Source of the DNA: SZAS-18 sp038322235
GTDB lineage: Bacteria; Verrucomicrobiota; Verrucomicrobiia; Chthoniobacterales; SZAS-18
Assembly (NCBI GenBank): GCA_038322235.1
Contig: JBBQFQ010000005.1
Coordinates: forward strand, 100,826 to 164,825
DNA: 64,000 bases
Reading direction: 5' to 3'
Below, one piece after another: positions 33,962 to 42,099 of the stretch. Numbering within the stretch: position 1 is the stretch's first letter; each line of letters opens with the position of its first letter. A program made the translations under genes and the position numbers. Under the pieces are notes generated by a model. The model searched no databases and was not told the DNA's origin. It saw only the letters and a list, made by a program, of their open reading frames with translations.

Positions 33962-35233
33962 CTAAAACTCGTCCACCCTCAACTGCCAGTCGCCAGTCAC
34001 GCGCATGCAGCCCACCGAATCCGTATTAGTACCTCCGGGCAGCGTATGAGGCGAAATAAAGTCGAAACTCACGGCCTCGAAGGCTCGGTCCAGATTCTGC
34101 CGCCCCTCACCAAACCAGACGCTGATCGTGTAAAGTCCGGAGTAGAGCGGTAGGTTCGGCACATGGAGACTGATGGTTCCATTCCGCGCCGGTCGCGGCT
34201 CGTAGTCCTCGCTCATTGTCGTGTCGTAGCCGAACATGGGCGTCCCGTTGTGGTTGTAGAGCACGATTCCCAAGCTGATCGAGCCAAGGGTTCGCGGGGA
34301 CGCAAACGCCACGTCCACGCGGAGATGCCCATGCGTGATCGATTTCGGATCCACGCTCACGCCCGCGATGTGCGGCTTGGTGTTGTCACGCGCCATCGCC
34401 ACGGCACTGCTACTGGTCGAGTTTTGATACGCCGCGATGGCCGCTTCCACCGATCCATCCACTGCGATCCGACCGCTCTCCAGGTAAATCCCGCGCCGGC
34501 AGAGGTTGGCGACCGCAGTCATGTTGTGACTAACAAACAGCACCGTCCGGCCGGAGGTCCGCGCCACATCCTGCATTTTGCCGAGGCATTTGCGCTGGAA
34601 CTCCGCGTCGCCCACGGCCAGCACCTCATCGACGATGAGAATTTCCGGATCGAGGTGGGCCGCCACCGCAAACGCCAGCCGCACATACATGCCGCTGGAA
34701 TAGTGCTTCACGGGAGTGTCGAGAAAGCGCTCCACCTCGGCGAAGGCGACGATTTCATCGAACCGCTTCTGCACCTCGGCCTGCGTCATGCCGAGGATCA
34801 CGCCATTGAGAACGATATTTTCGCGCCCGGTCAATTCAGGATGAAAACCGGTGCCCACCTCGAGGAGGCTCGCCATGCGACCCCGGACGGCGATCCGACC
34901 CTCGGTCGGTTCGACAATCCGGCTGAGGATCTTCAGCAGCGTACTCTTGCCGGCGCCGTTGCGACCGATGATACCGATCACATCACCTGCCTCGACTTCG
35001 AACGAAACGTCGCGCAGCGCCCAAAACTCTCGCGACGACGCGGCGGCGGCGCTTGCCTCGGAGGCTGGAGTCGTCTCTCGGGAGCTTTGACGCCAATGCC
35101 GGAACGGCGCCCGCAGAGCCCGGGCCAGAGCGTCGCGAAACGTGTCGTAGCGCTGCGCTCCCGCTGCCCCGCTCCGTCCTCCGAGGACGTAGCGCTTAGA
35201 AAGGTGATCGACGCGGATGACGGAGGAGCTCAA
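33962..35233 (-). CDS. wzt: Polysaccharide ABC transporter ATPase with carbohydrate-binding domain (Wzt)
   Basis: 423 residues, TTG start. The ATPase domain (1-260) has IGIIGRNGAGKSTLLKILSRI (Walker A), HYSSGMYVRLAFAVAAHLDPEILIVDEVLAVGD (signature and Walker B) and VLFVSHNMTAV. Residues about 280-423 form a Wzt C-terminal beta-sandwich (GHLRVDVAF..., VLYNHNGTPMFGYDTTMSEDY) that recognises the modified chain end before export. Partner of the permease at 36988-37866, separated by two other genes. Confidence 0.94.
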   Translation of the reverse strand: MSSSVIRVDHLSKRYVLGGRSGAAGAQRYDTFRDALARALRAPFRHWRQSSRETTPASEASAAAASSREFWALRDVSFEVEAGDVIGIIGRNGAGKSTLLKILSRIVEPTEGRIAVRGRMASLLEVGTGFHPELTGRENIVLNGVILGMTQAEVQKRFDEIVAFAEVERFLDTPVKHYSSGMYVRLAFAVAAHLDPEILIVDEVLAVGDAEFQRKCLGKMQDVARTSGRTVLFVSHNMTAVANLCRRGIYLESGRIAVDGSVEAAIAAYQNSTSSSAVAMARDNTKPHIAGVSVDPKSITHGHLRVDVAFASPRTLGSISLGIVLYNHNGTPMFGYDTTMSEDYEPRPARNGTISLHVPNLPLYSGLYTISVWFGEGRQNLDRAFEAVSFDFISPHTLPGGTNTDSVGCMRVTGDWQLRVDEF

Positions 35234-35261
35234 GGGCAGAATCTGGAGATGAGGAACCGAC

Positions 35262-36623
35262 TCATGTTCCGCACGAATTCCAATACCGGATCAATTCGCT
35301 CGGGAGAGAATTGACGAGGTAGACGTTGTCCGACGTGATGTGGGCATACGGGAGAAAAAGGTTCAGGACGACGAGGCCGGTGAGAGCGAGCGACGCGGCC
35401 TGGCGTCGCTCGATGGACCCGGCCGCCGCGACGATGGCCGTGAGCGCGAGAGGGAGCAGCGCGATGACGGAACGGCTCAGATCCGTCGCGACGATGACCA
35501 GCACGACCATCGTGACGAGCGTTGTGGCGAAGAAGCGGGCGGCGACCCAGCGCTGGCCGTTGATCCACGCGACGACGGGAATGGCAAGCACCACGAACCA
35601 GGCCGCCCGCCAACCCATGAACCACCCGAGCGGGACGGACGTGACGAACAACGGGACATCGCGCGACACGTTGCGGAGAAATTCGAGCTCTCCCTTGCCG
35701 GCGGAGGGACCCGACAGGCCAATCCGCACGGCGCCGTAGATAGCGATCCCACAGCCAAGAACGAGCCATTCCCGCAGGAACCACGGCACTGGCTCCATCC
35801 GACGTTCGGCCAGCCACCGCCGACAAAGCCACGTGAGCGGAAGCGCGAGGATGAATCGCTCATCGATCCAGGGGCAGAGGAGTGTAGGCAGAATCAACGT
35901 CCAATGGCCGCGCCCGAGGGCGAGCACGGTCAGACCCACGAGGTACCAGCCATCGTTCATGCCGAACCACGTCGTAATGGTGAACGCCCCTCCAGTCGTG
36001 CCGAGGAGACAAGCTGCGGCGAGCGCGAGGACCCGATCTCCGGTTCGCCGGACGATCAATGCGGCGCTTGTGGCCAGCCAGGCGAAGAGTCCGATCCAAG
36101 GGAGAATCAGCGCGGACTTTCCGCGCAAACCGGTCAGCCACGCAACCCAAGGGGGCAGATAGCGCCACTGGAGGGCAGGTTCGTTGGAGGGGACCCAGGG
36201 AGCCAGGCATTGCTCGACGAATTCGAGGCCCCGATCCCACTCGAACGACCCGGGAGTCTCGACCCGCCAGACGGTGAAGCGTGGGGCGAAAAAGCAAACG
36301 CTGAGGAGGATGGCGCCGAGCGCGCTGAGCGCGAAGAACGCCGAGGCGGGCATCCGATCGAGCCGCGCAGTGAGCCGTTGCCAGCAGGTCGCCCAAGCCT
36401 CCTGGAGACGCTGGAGCGAGGAAAACGAGGAGTCGGGGGCGAGCGGGGGCAGAAGGCGGAGGATGGAAGCGGCGGCGGGAACCGAGCGGCGCGAGATGGC
36501 AGTGATCAGCGCTGAGTGTTCAGGAACAAGCGTCCGGGGGTGGTCCCTCGCAGACTCGCTCGACCCCCGGCCAATGACTATCAGCCCTCCGGGCTGGGTG
36601 GGACGCGTGGTTGAATGCGCCAT
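35262..36623 (-). CDS. Polytopic membrane protein of unknown function
   Basis: 453 residues from ATG 36623, or about 364 from ATG 36356 (PASAFFALSALGAILLSVCFF), where the hydrophobic part begins. About 9-10 membrane segments with a loop VETPGSFEWDRGLEFVEQCLAPWVPSNEPALQWRYLPP after the first helix. Could be a GT-C-type or flippase-like protein of the glycan locus; no diagnostic motif is seen. The long start overlaps the 3' end of the small gene at 36581-36841. Confidence 0.65.
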   Translation of the reverse strand: MAHSTTRPTQPGGLIVIGRGSSESARDHPRTLVPEHSALITAISRRSVPAAASILRLLPPLAPDSSFSSLQRLQEAWATCWQRLTARLDRMPASAFFALSALGAILLSVCFFAPRFTVWRVETPGSFEWDRGLEFVEQCLAPWVPSNEPALQWRYLPPWVAWLTGLRGKSALILPWIGLFAWLATSAALIVRRTGDRVLALAAACLLGTTGGAFTITTWFGMNDGWYLVGLTVLALGRGHWTLILPTLLCPWIDERFILALPLTWLCRRWLAERRMEPVPWFLREWLVLGCGIAIYGAVRIGLSGPSAGKGELEFLRNVSRDVPLFVTSVPLGWFMGWRAAWFVVLAIPVVAWINGQRWVAARFFATTLVTMVVLVIVATDLSRSVIALLPLALTAIVAAAGSIERRQAASLALTGLVVLNLFLPYAHITSDNVYLVNSLPSELIRYWNSCGT

Positions 36624-36841
36624 TTCCCCTCCGCTTCGGCTCGGAGGAGCATCTCGTAATGCGGGTCGATCGGCAGGCCTCGCTTGAAGCGGGGGCGAAG
36701 CAGCATCAAACCCGTTTCGAGCGAGTCCTGCAGCGAAGCGATCCTCTCCGCCACGGAAAGCCGCTGACGGCGAAGGCGCTCACGCACCGCTTCTTCGAAG
36801 CTGACGAACGGAGACGGATACGAGGTGGACTTCTCAGTCAT
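36581..36841 (-). CDS. Small hypothetical protein
   Basis: 86 residues from ATG 36841. Charged and mostly helical: SFEEAVRERLRRQRLSVAERIASLQDSLETGLMLLRPRFKRGLPIDPHYEMLLRAEAEGKWR. No known domain recognised. It lies between a family A repeat and the membrane protein gene, with which its 3' end overlaps. Protein-like composition and the tight placement support it, but it is short. Confidence 0.5.
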   Translation of the reverse strand: MTEKSTSYPSPFVSFEEAVRERLRRQRLSVAERIASLQDSLETGLMLLRPRFKRGLPIDPHYEMLLRAEAEGKWRIQPRVPPSPEG

Positions 36842-36885
36842 TTTTCGGGCCAGCCGGGGTGAACGCGGTCGTTTGGTTGGCAGAC

Positions 36886-36985
36886 CGAAGGTCTGACGCA
36901 AGCCAGCCCTGGGCAACGCCCGGGCAACGCCCAGGGAACCAGCGATTGTTTGTCGAGAAGCCCCGACGGGGCGCCACAAAGTCCG
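36886..36985. repeat. Dispersed repeat family A, copy 2
   Basis: About 100 bp filling the gap between the permease stop and the small gene. Blocks CAAGCCAGCCCT, GGGCAACGCCC (twice in tandem), AACCAGCGATTG and AGCCCCGACGGGGCGCCAC. The last block holds the hairpin CCCC-GA-CGGGG. Same family as 19662-19745 and the 43.9 kb copies. Confidence 0.8.
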
Positions 36986-36987
36986 GC

Positions 36988-37866
36988 CTAAACCAAATCC
37001 GCAAAGGCCCGTTCGGTGCGGCGGAAGAAGGCGACGCCGGACCAGAGCAGGAGGAGCGTGACGGTGGCACTGAGCGAAACCGCCACCGGATCGAGCGCCC
37101 CGTTCCCGGCCAGCAGGCACCACCGGAAGCCTTCGATGACGCCGGCCATGGGATTCAGCGAATAGGCGAGATAGGCGGTCTCGCCGAGTTTCTCCCGCAC
37201 GAGATCGCTCCGGAAAAACACCGGCGAGAGGTACAGCCCGAACTGAACGAGAAACGGCACCACGAAACGGAAGTCGCGGTATTTCACGGTGAGGGCGGTG
37301 AGCCAGAGGCCTGCTCCGAGCGCCGCCGCAAAGGCGAAGACGAGAAACAGCGGCAAAGCGAGGAGGCGCCAGTCGGGCGCGAAGTGATACCAGACGTAAA
37401 GCACGAGGAGCATCGACGAAGCGATCAGGAAGTCGACGAGGCTCGTGATGACCGCCGCCGCCGGGACGATGAGGCGGGGGAAATACACCTTGGTGATCAA
37501 GTTGGCGTTGCTCAGGACGCTTTGGCCCGAGTTACTCAGCGCGCTGGAGAAAAACTGCCACGGCAGCATGCCGGCGTAGATCAGGATGGGATACGGCACG
37601 TCGCCCGAGGGCATCTTCGCCAGCCGCGAGAAGATGAGGGTGCCGACAATGGTCGTCGCGAGCGGCTGGAGCAGCGCCCAGGCAATGCCGAGCGCGGTCT
37701 GCTTGTACCGGACGAGAATGTCGCGCCAGGCGAGGAAGTAAAACAGCTCCCGGTACCGCCAGAGATCCCGCCAGTAGTTCCGATCCGCCCGGCCGGCCTC
37801 AATGATGAGATCGAACTCGGAGGTCGGAGCGGTGGTTGGGACGGTGGTTGGGGCGGTGGAACGCAA
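36988..37866 (-). CDS. wzm: Polysaccharide ABC transporter permease (Wzm)
   Basis: 292 residues, six membrane segments. ABC-2 permease for glycan export: YRELFYFLAWRDILVRYKQTALGIAWALLQPLATTIVGTLIFSRLAK is the family start, followed by FFSSALSNSGQSVLSNANLITKVYFPRLIVPAAAV and YLSPVFFRSDLV...YSLNPMAGVIEGFRWCLL. Works with the Wzt ATPase to move the finished chain across the inner membrane. Confidence 0.94.
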   Translation of the reverse strand: MRSTAPTTVPTTAPTSEFDLIIEAGRADRNYWRDLWRYRELFYFLAWRDILVRYKQTALGIAWALLQPLATTIVGTLIFSRLAKMPSGDVPYPILIYAGMLPWQFFSSALSNSGQSVLSNANLITKVYFPRLIVPAAAVITSLVDFLIASSMLLVLYVWYHFAPDWRLLALPLFLVFAFAAALGAGLWLTALTVKYRDFRFVVPFLVQFGLYLSPVFFRSDLVREKLGETAYLAYSLNPMAGVIEGFRWCLLAGNGALDPVAVSLSATVTLLLLWSGVAFFRRTERAFADLV

Positions 37867-38277
37867 GGGTCAATTACCAGTTATCAGAACCAAGCGGAGC
37901 GAGATTGCCCGACAAGCTTCGCTTTTTTTCCCCGGGCATTCAGTAAGCCAGAGGCGTGAAAAGAACTCGGCGTTTATTGACCGGGCGTCTGGGGACTTGA
38001 AGCCGCGGTTTGCCCAATCCGGCCACGCTGCCGCACTTGGTGAGGCTGGGAAACCTCACCAAATGTGGACGTTGCAATTGCGGACGAGGCGGTGGCCATG
38101 GGTGGATCCACGCGATCCCATAATCATCATCCCATGGAGTGACAAGCGGCGCGCCGCATTTGCGTGACAAAATCGAGGCTCGCGAGGCCGCTGGACGATG
38201 CGCTGGCCAGCGAGACTCGAGCCACTTCGCCTCGGCTTCCCGCGGAAGACTCAAGATGGGAAACCGCCGAGGGAAAC
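37867..38277. other. 411-bp non-coding stretch with one strong inverted repeat
   Basis: No credible gene on either strand. TTGGTGAGG (38037-38045) and CCTCACCAA (38054-38062) form a perfect 9-bp inverted repeat with an 8-nt spacer, a possible operator or attenuator. The stretch separates the FkbM gene from the permease, so it probably holds the promoter for wzm and downstream genes. Confidence 0.5.
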
Positions 38278-39063
38278 CTAGCGAGTGGCAAGAAAATTCG
38301 CCAACGGATGGCCGGTGGCTTCGCGCCGGCTGAGTGGCCGGACTCGGAATCCGCTTTCGCGCAGGATTCGCTTTGGCGTTGAATCGTCAGAGCAATCATC
38401 CTCAAAGATGACTGCCCGGCACCGTCCTGAACCAAGAACCTGCGGCATGCCGAGAAGAACTTCCTTTTCGTGCCCTTCGACGTCGATTTTGATCACGGCG
38501 GGTGGCGGCACATCTCCCACCGCGACCAGCGAATCTGCCGTCGCGACCGCGATGCGGCATCGGCCGGTGTAAGTCGCCCCGCTCCAAGGCGTGAGGGTGG
38601 TTTGCCCAGAATTGCCGGACGTCGCGAGGTAGAGGTCAGCAAAGCCGTTCCGGTCCGAGAGTCCGATCGTCAGCAAGTCCACCTTGGAAGAGGACAACAC
38701 GGCATTTCGGAGAACCCGAGCCGCACTCGTTGGAGCGGGCTCGAAGGCCAGCACTTTCAGTTCGGGATGAAGGGACGCCAGCGTGACGGCATGAAGTCCG
38801 AGGTTCGCTCCAACGTCCCAAACGACATCGCCCGGCCGCGACAGTTCACGCATCGCCTCCAGGACTTCTGATTCGTAGTAGTCTTCGCGCAGCACACACG
38901 CGTCGATGTAGCCGAAGGTATCGAGTTCGAAGACAGTGCCGTAAGAAGTTCGCGCGGGAATGAGACACGACGCCGGGAACCCCAAAATCTTCCGCACCGT
39001 CAGGAATCCACGCCACCCCCGGCGGAACCATTTGGCGAGAATCTGTTCGCGAATCCCAATCAT
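38278..39063 (-). CDS. FkbM-family methyltransferase
   Basis: 261 residues. Motifs: GDVVWDVGANLGLHAVTLASLHPELKVLAFEPAP (SAM site, about 78), then AVIKIDVEGHEKEVLLGMPQVL, the FkbM IDVEGxE signature. Probable O-methyltransferase of a sugar, possibly a chain-terminating cap of the kind the Wzt C-terminal domain reads; that link is inference. Lies between the acyltransferase gene and the wzm promoter region. Confidence 0.9.
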   Translation of the reverse strand: MIGIREQILAKWFRRGWRGFLTVRKILGFPASCLIPARTSYGTVFELDTFGYIDACVLREDYYESEVLEAMRELSRPGDVVWDVGANLGLHAVTLASLHPELKVLAFEPAPTSAARVLRNAVLSSSKVDLLTIGLSDRNGFADLYLATSGNSGQTTLTPWSGATYTGRCRIAVATADSLVAVGDVPPPAVIKIDVEGHEKEVLLGMPQVLGSGRCRAVIFEDDCSDDSTPKRILRESGFRVRPLSRREATGHPLANFLATR

Positions 39064-39197
39064 CGTCGTTCAAGAGCCCGCCTATCCTACTCCAGCAAGT
39101 AATAAACTCGCAGAACGGTCCTCGGCGCGCGATCCGGCTCGAGGTGGAATTGCCCACCAGGAGCGAGATCTGGAGGAGGCCGTTTTGGAGCGAAACG

Positions 39198-40288
39198 TCA
39201 ACGGACTGGCTCGTTCGGCTTTTCAATGCCGGTGCCCGCTGTCGCGCTCGCGCGAGCTTCTCCCAAGCGCGTAAAGGGGGCCTCGAATAGTTTGTAAAAC
39301 AGGTTCGCAACCGCGAGGCACAGAAAGAGCCGGAAGCCTTGACCAAGCGCGTAGGTCCATCCGCTTGAGATGTCCGGCACGAGGACCCAGCCGCCGAGGT
39401 AGCACCCGATGGGCACATGGATCAAATACAGGCTGTAAGACCGCTCACCCAGCCACACGAGCGGGCGCGGTGCCGGCTGACGAGCGCGAGCGGCCAGTCC
39501 GATGGCAACAAGCGTGCAAACCGCCACGCAGGGGTAAATCCACGTTCCGGTGGCGAAAATTGCCGCCAGCATCGCCCCAATCGCCGAGAGACAGGCGAAT
39601 CGTCCCAAATCCCGCCTTCCTCCCTCCGCGATCGCGAACCCAAGCCCCAAAGCGAACATCGGCCAGCCCAAGAGGATGAGGAGCGGATTCCACGAAGACC
39701 ATCCCGCGGCAGTGCCCTCGGCAAATGGGGCGGCGATCGCCGCGAGAATTGACAGCATAATAACGCCCACTCCCAGCACTCGTTCGAAACTGCGACCGCC
39801 GACGAGCGCGGCTTTCAGAAGGAGACCAACCGCAAGGTAGTAAACGATTTCATAGGTCAGCGACCAGTACACCCAATTGATCGTCGGAACGGAAGAGATC
39901 GGGCGCGTGACCAGAGCGAGGGTGGCCAGAACGCTTGGAATCGAATTCGGAAGCGCCACAAGATCATTTGTTCCGAACGTCACCTTTCGAAAGACAGACA
40001 GCGCTACGATCAAGGCCAGGCTTGCCCAGTAGGCCGGAAAGATCCGTCTGAACCGCCTCCCGAGAAAATCGCCGCTGCTCCGCGCCCGGCCGCCTTCCCG
40101 ATGCAATAGCCGCTCACTACGAAGAAAATCGGAACGCCGACGTGACCGAATTTCCAAATACTCCGCCATGAATCGATCAGCAGCCCGCCATCGCCAAACG
40201 CGGGAACTTCATTGAAATGGAAGAACGCGACCGCGAGCGACGCTGCTCCTCGAATCACGTCGATCCAAGCGGAGCGGGAGTTGTTCAT
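39198..40288 (-). pseudogene. Acyltransferase 3 (OafA/YrhL-type), frameshifted
   Basis: From ATG 40288 the first frame reads SAWIDVIRGAASLAVAFFHFNEVPAF and GVPIFFVVSGYCIGKAAGR (the family H and SGY motifs). The frame then shifts near 40080-40095, and the rest continues in another frame: FLGRRFRRIFPAYWASLAL, NWVYWSLTYEIVYYLAVGLLL, WLGERSYSLYLIHVPIG, to 39198. Repaired, it is a normal integral-membrane O-acyltransferase of about 360 residues. Its 5' end is 127 bp from the 22-bp array. Either a true frameshift or a sequencing error. Confidence 0.85.
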
Positions 40289-40414
40289 AGTTGAAGACCC
40301 GCATCGATGAAGCGGGGAAGAATTAATGAAGCGCGGCTCCGTGACGAAGTCGGAGGGTACGGGGATCGGCCTCCGCGGCAATCCCGGGTTCGTCCGTCGC
40401 CGAGAACAATGACG

Positions 40415-40897
40415 CCTCTCCCGGAAACGATTGCGGGCACCCCCGTAATTGATTGCGGGCTCCCCCGTAATTGATTGCGGCCGTCCCCGGAAACGATTGC
40501 GGACTGCCCCGGAAACGATTGCGGACTCCCCCGCAAACGATTGCGGGCGTCCCCGTGAACGTTCACGGCCGCCCCGGTGAACGTTGACGGTCGCCCCCAT
40601 GAACGTTTGCGGTCACCCCCGTCAGCATTGGCGGCCACCCCCGTGAACGTTGACGGTCGCCCCCGTGAACGCTGGCTGTCTCCCCCGTGAACGATGCCGG
40701 CCTCCCCCGTGAACGTTGACGGCCACCCCCGCGAACGTTGACGGCCTCCCCCGTGAACGTTGGCGGCCACCCCCGTGAACGTTGACTGCCGGCCCCGTGA
40801 ACGTTGACGGCCTCCCCCGTGAACGTTGACGGCCTGCCCCGTGAACGTTGACGGACTCCCCCGTGAACGTTGACGGCCGCCCCGTGAACGTTGACGG
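40415..40897. repeat. 22-bp tandem repeat array, about 22 units
   Basis: Twenty-one units are exactly 22 bp with no indel (40415-40876), and the next is 21 bp; a partial unit follows. The common core is CCGTGAACGTTGACGG, a near-palindrome; unit 7 has the perfect palindrome CCGTGAACGTTCACGG. Units 1-6 (40415-40546) carry a variant core ending CGATTGCGG or TGATTGCGG, units 7-22 the AACGTTGACGG core, so two subfamilies are laid end to end. There are no spacers. Long open frames across it are caused by the absence of stops in the repeat and are not genes. Confidence 0.95.
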
Positions 40898-40990
40898 CCT
40901 CCCCCGGTTAACGGGTGGTCCATTAGAAGTCCGAAATCCCTCACCGGTCCGGGCGCAGGCGCTTTCTCCGCGGAATCGTGCGCGGCGCGG

Positions 40991-41020
40991 TTGACGGGCG
41001 GGAAGGGACCGCTTTAATAC
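40991..41020 (+). promoter_or_regulatory. Promoter of tRNA-Ser
   Basis: TTGACG (40991-40996) and TAATAC (41015-41020), spacing 18 bp (17 for the overlapping TTAATA). The tRNA begins 20 bp after the -10. 40898-40990 shows nothing else. Confidence 0.6.
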
Positions 41021-41040
41021 GGGTTCTGCCGCGAGCAGAT

Positions 41041-41127
41041 GGTGAGGTGGCTGAGTGGTCGAAAGCGGCGCTTTGCTAAAGCGCTGAGGGCGAAAGCTCT
41101 CCGGAGGTTCGAATCCTCTCCTCACCG
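41041..41127 (+). tRNA. tRNA-Ser (anticodon GCU)
   Basis: 87 nt with a long variable arm, as in serine tRNAs. Acceptor arms GGTGAGG (41041-41047) and CCTCACC (41120-41126), discriminator G. D-loop GGCTGAGTGGTC, anticodon stem GGCGC/GCGCT with anticodon GCT at 41075-41077, T-loop GGTTCGAATCC. CCA is not encoded. Marks the edge of the polysaccharide locus; tRNA genes are common island integration sites. Confidence 0.97.
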
Positions 41128-41167
41128 GATTTGATGTTTGGCGGGCTTTGGGTCGGACGGTCCTGCT

Positions 41168-41295
41168 GCGTCCGGAGGACGCGAGATGAAATAGCCGGCG
41201 GTACCACCACCGGACCGGTAGGTGATCCATGGCGGAGCGTCCGGAGGACGCGAGATGCGCCTGGGCTGAGCTGTCGTCCCGCGTCCTGCGGACGC
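41168..41295. repeat. Cluster of three short REP-like hairpins downstream of tRNA-Ser
   Basis: GCGTCCGGAGGACGC at 41168-41182 and again at 41237-41251, both followed by GAGATG, and the variant GCGTCCTGCGGACGC at 41281-41295. Each forms a GCGTCC/GGACGC hairpin. Between and after them are ACCACCACCGG and CCGGTGGTTCCACCACCGG, another palindrome. The 41128-41502 gap holds no gene. Confidence 0.75.
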
Positions 41296-41502
41296 CGGAT
41301 GGCCTTGGCGGACCCGGTGGTTCCACCACCGGCTCGTGGTCTCAGATCCTCCGGACTGGGCCAAGCGCGCCGACCCGTATTTCACCCCTTAAAGTGCGTG
41401 CCGTTCTGGGCTGGGAGCTCCCACCAAATCAACCGCGCTTTCCGCGCGGGCGGCAAACGCGTCCTTGCCAAGGGCTGCGCCTCGCCCCAGCGATAGGAAC
41501 CC

Positions 41503-41985
41503 GTGCGCGTCGCGATCTTCCTGCTCCTTCTCGGCCTTCTTTCTGGGTGCGCCACGAAACGCTTCACGAAGCGCGCCAGGGAGGACGATGAGGCGGATTG
41601 GGTCGCATCCCTGCTTCCCACGGCGCTCGGAAAGGCGCGAGCCGGTTTTGCGGTCGGGCGCGTGAGCGCCGTCGATCCCAACGGGAAGTTCGTCCTCGTG
41701 GAGGCGCCCAATGCGGCCGCCGCGGAATCGACCCTCTCCGCCCGCCGGGGTGGCGCCGCCGTCGCGCAGCTCCGGGCGGGCTCCGAGCGGCGGGCCGGGG
41801 TCTTCGCCGCCGCGATCGAAAGCGGCGAGCCGAAAGTGGGCGATGTCGTGATGATCGAGCCCCAGCCAGTGCAGATCGCCGCCGCTCCCCCACCCTCGCC
41901 CGCCGCGACGCCGCCGACCTCGGCTGGGGAAGAACCGACCCCGCTCCCGAATCGCGTCCGCGTGGTCCTCCCGCCGACGCGCTGA
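41503..41985 (+). CDS. Small predicted lipoprotein
   Basis: 160 residues, GTG start. Lipoprotein signal RVAIFLLLLGLLSGC with lipobox LSGC. Mature part has GFAVGRVSAVDPNGKFVLVEAPNA and GEPKVGDVVMIEP, a small beta-barrel-like domain suited to binding, then a Pro/Ala-rich C-terminus (PPPSPAATPPTSAGEEPTPLP). No enzyme motif. 114 bp before the L,D-transpeptidase gene, so possibly envelope-related. Confidence 0.8.
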   Translation: MRVAIFLLLLGLLSGCATKRFTKRAREDDEADWVASLLPTALGKARAGFAVGRVSAVDPNGKFVLVEAPNAAAAESTLSARRGGAAVAQLRAGSERRAGVFAAAIESGEPKVGDVVMIEPQPVQIAAAPPPSPAATPPTSAGEEPTPLPNRVRVVLPPTR

Positions 41986-42099
41986 TCTCGGGGTCCGAAA
42001 CGGGTTGGACCGACCGGCTGCTTGTCACCCGAGTTTGCCGCGGGAAGCGCTTGGCGCTGAGCCCGCCGTGGGCTACCCACTGCGCACGCCTTTCTGCCC

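Noticed and set aside
40415..40897. CRISPR array.
   Set aside because: Units are contiguous with no unique spacers, and no cas genes are present.
40285..40944. Long open frame on the minus strand across the 22-bp array (peptides such as STFTGEA, VNVHGGG, RQRSRG).
   Set aside because: The repeat has no stop in any of the minus frames, and 22 bp shifts the frame each unit, so all frames look alike. It is a by-product of the array.
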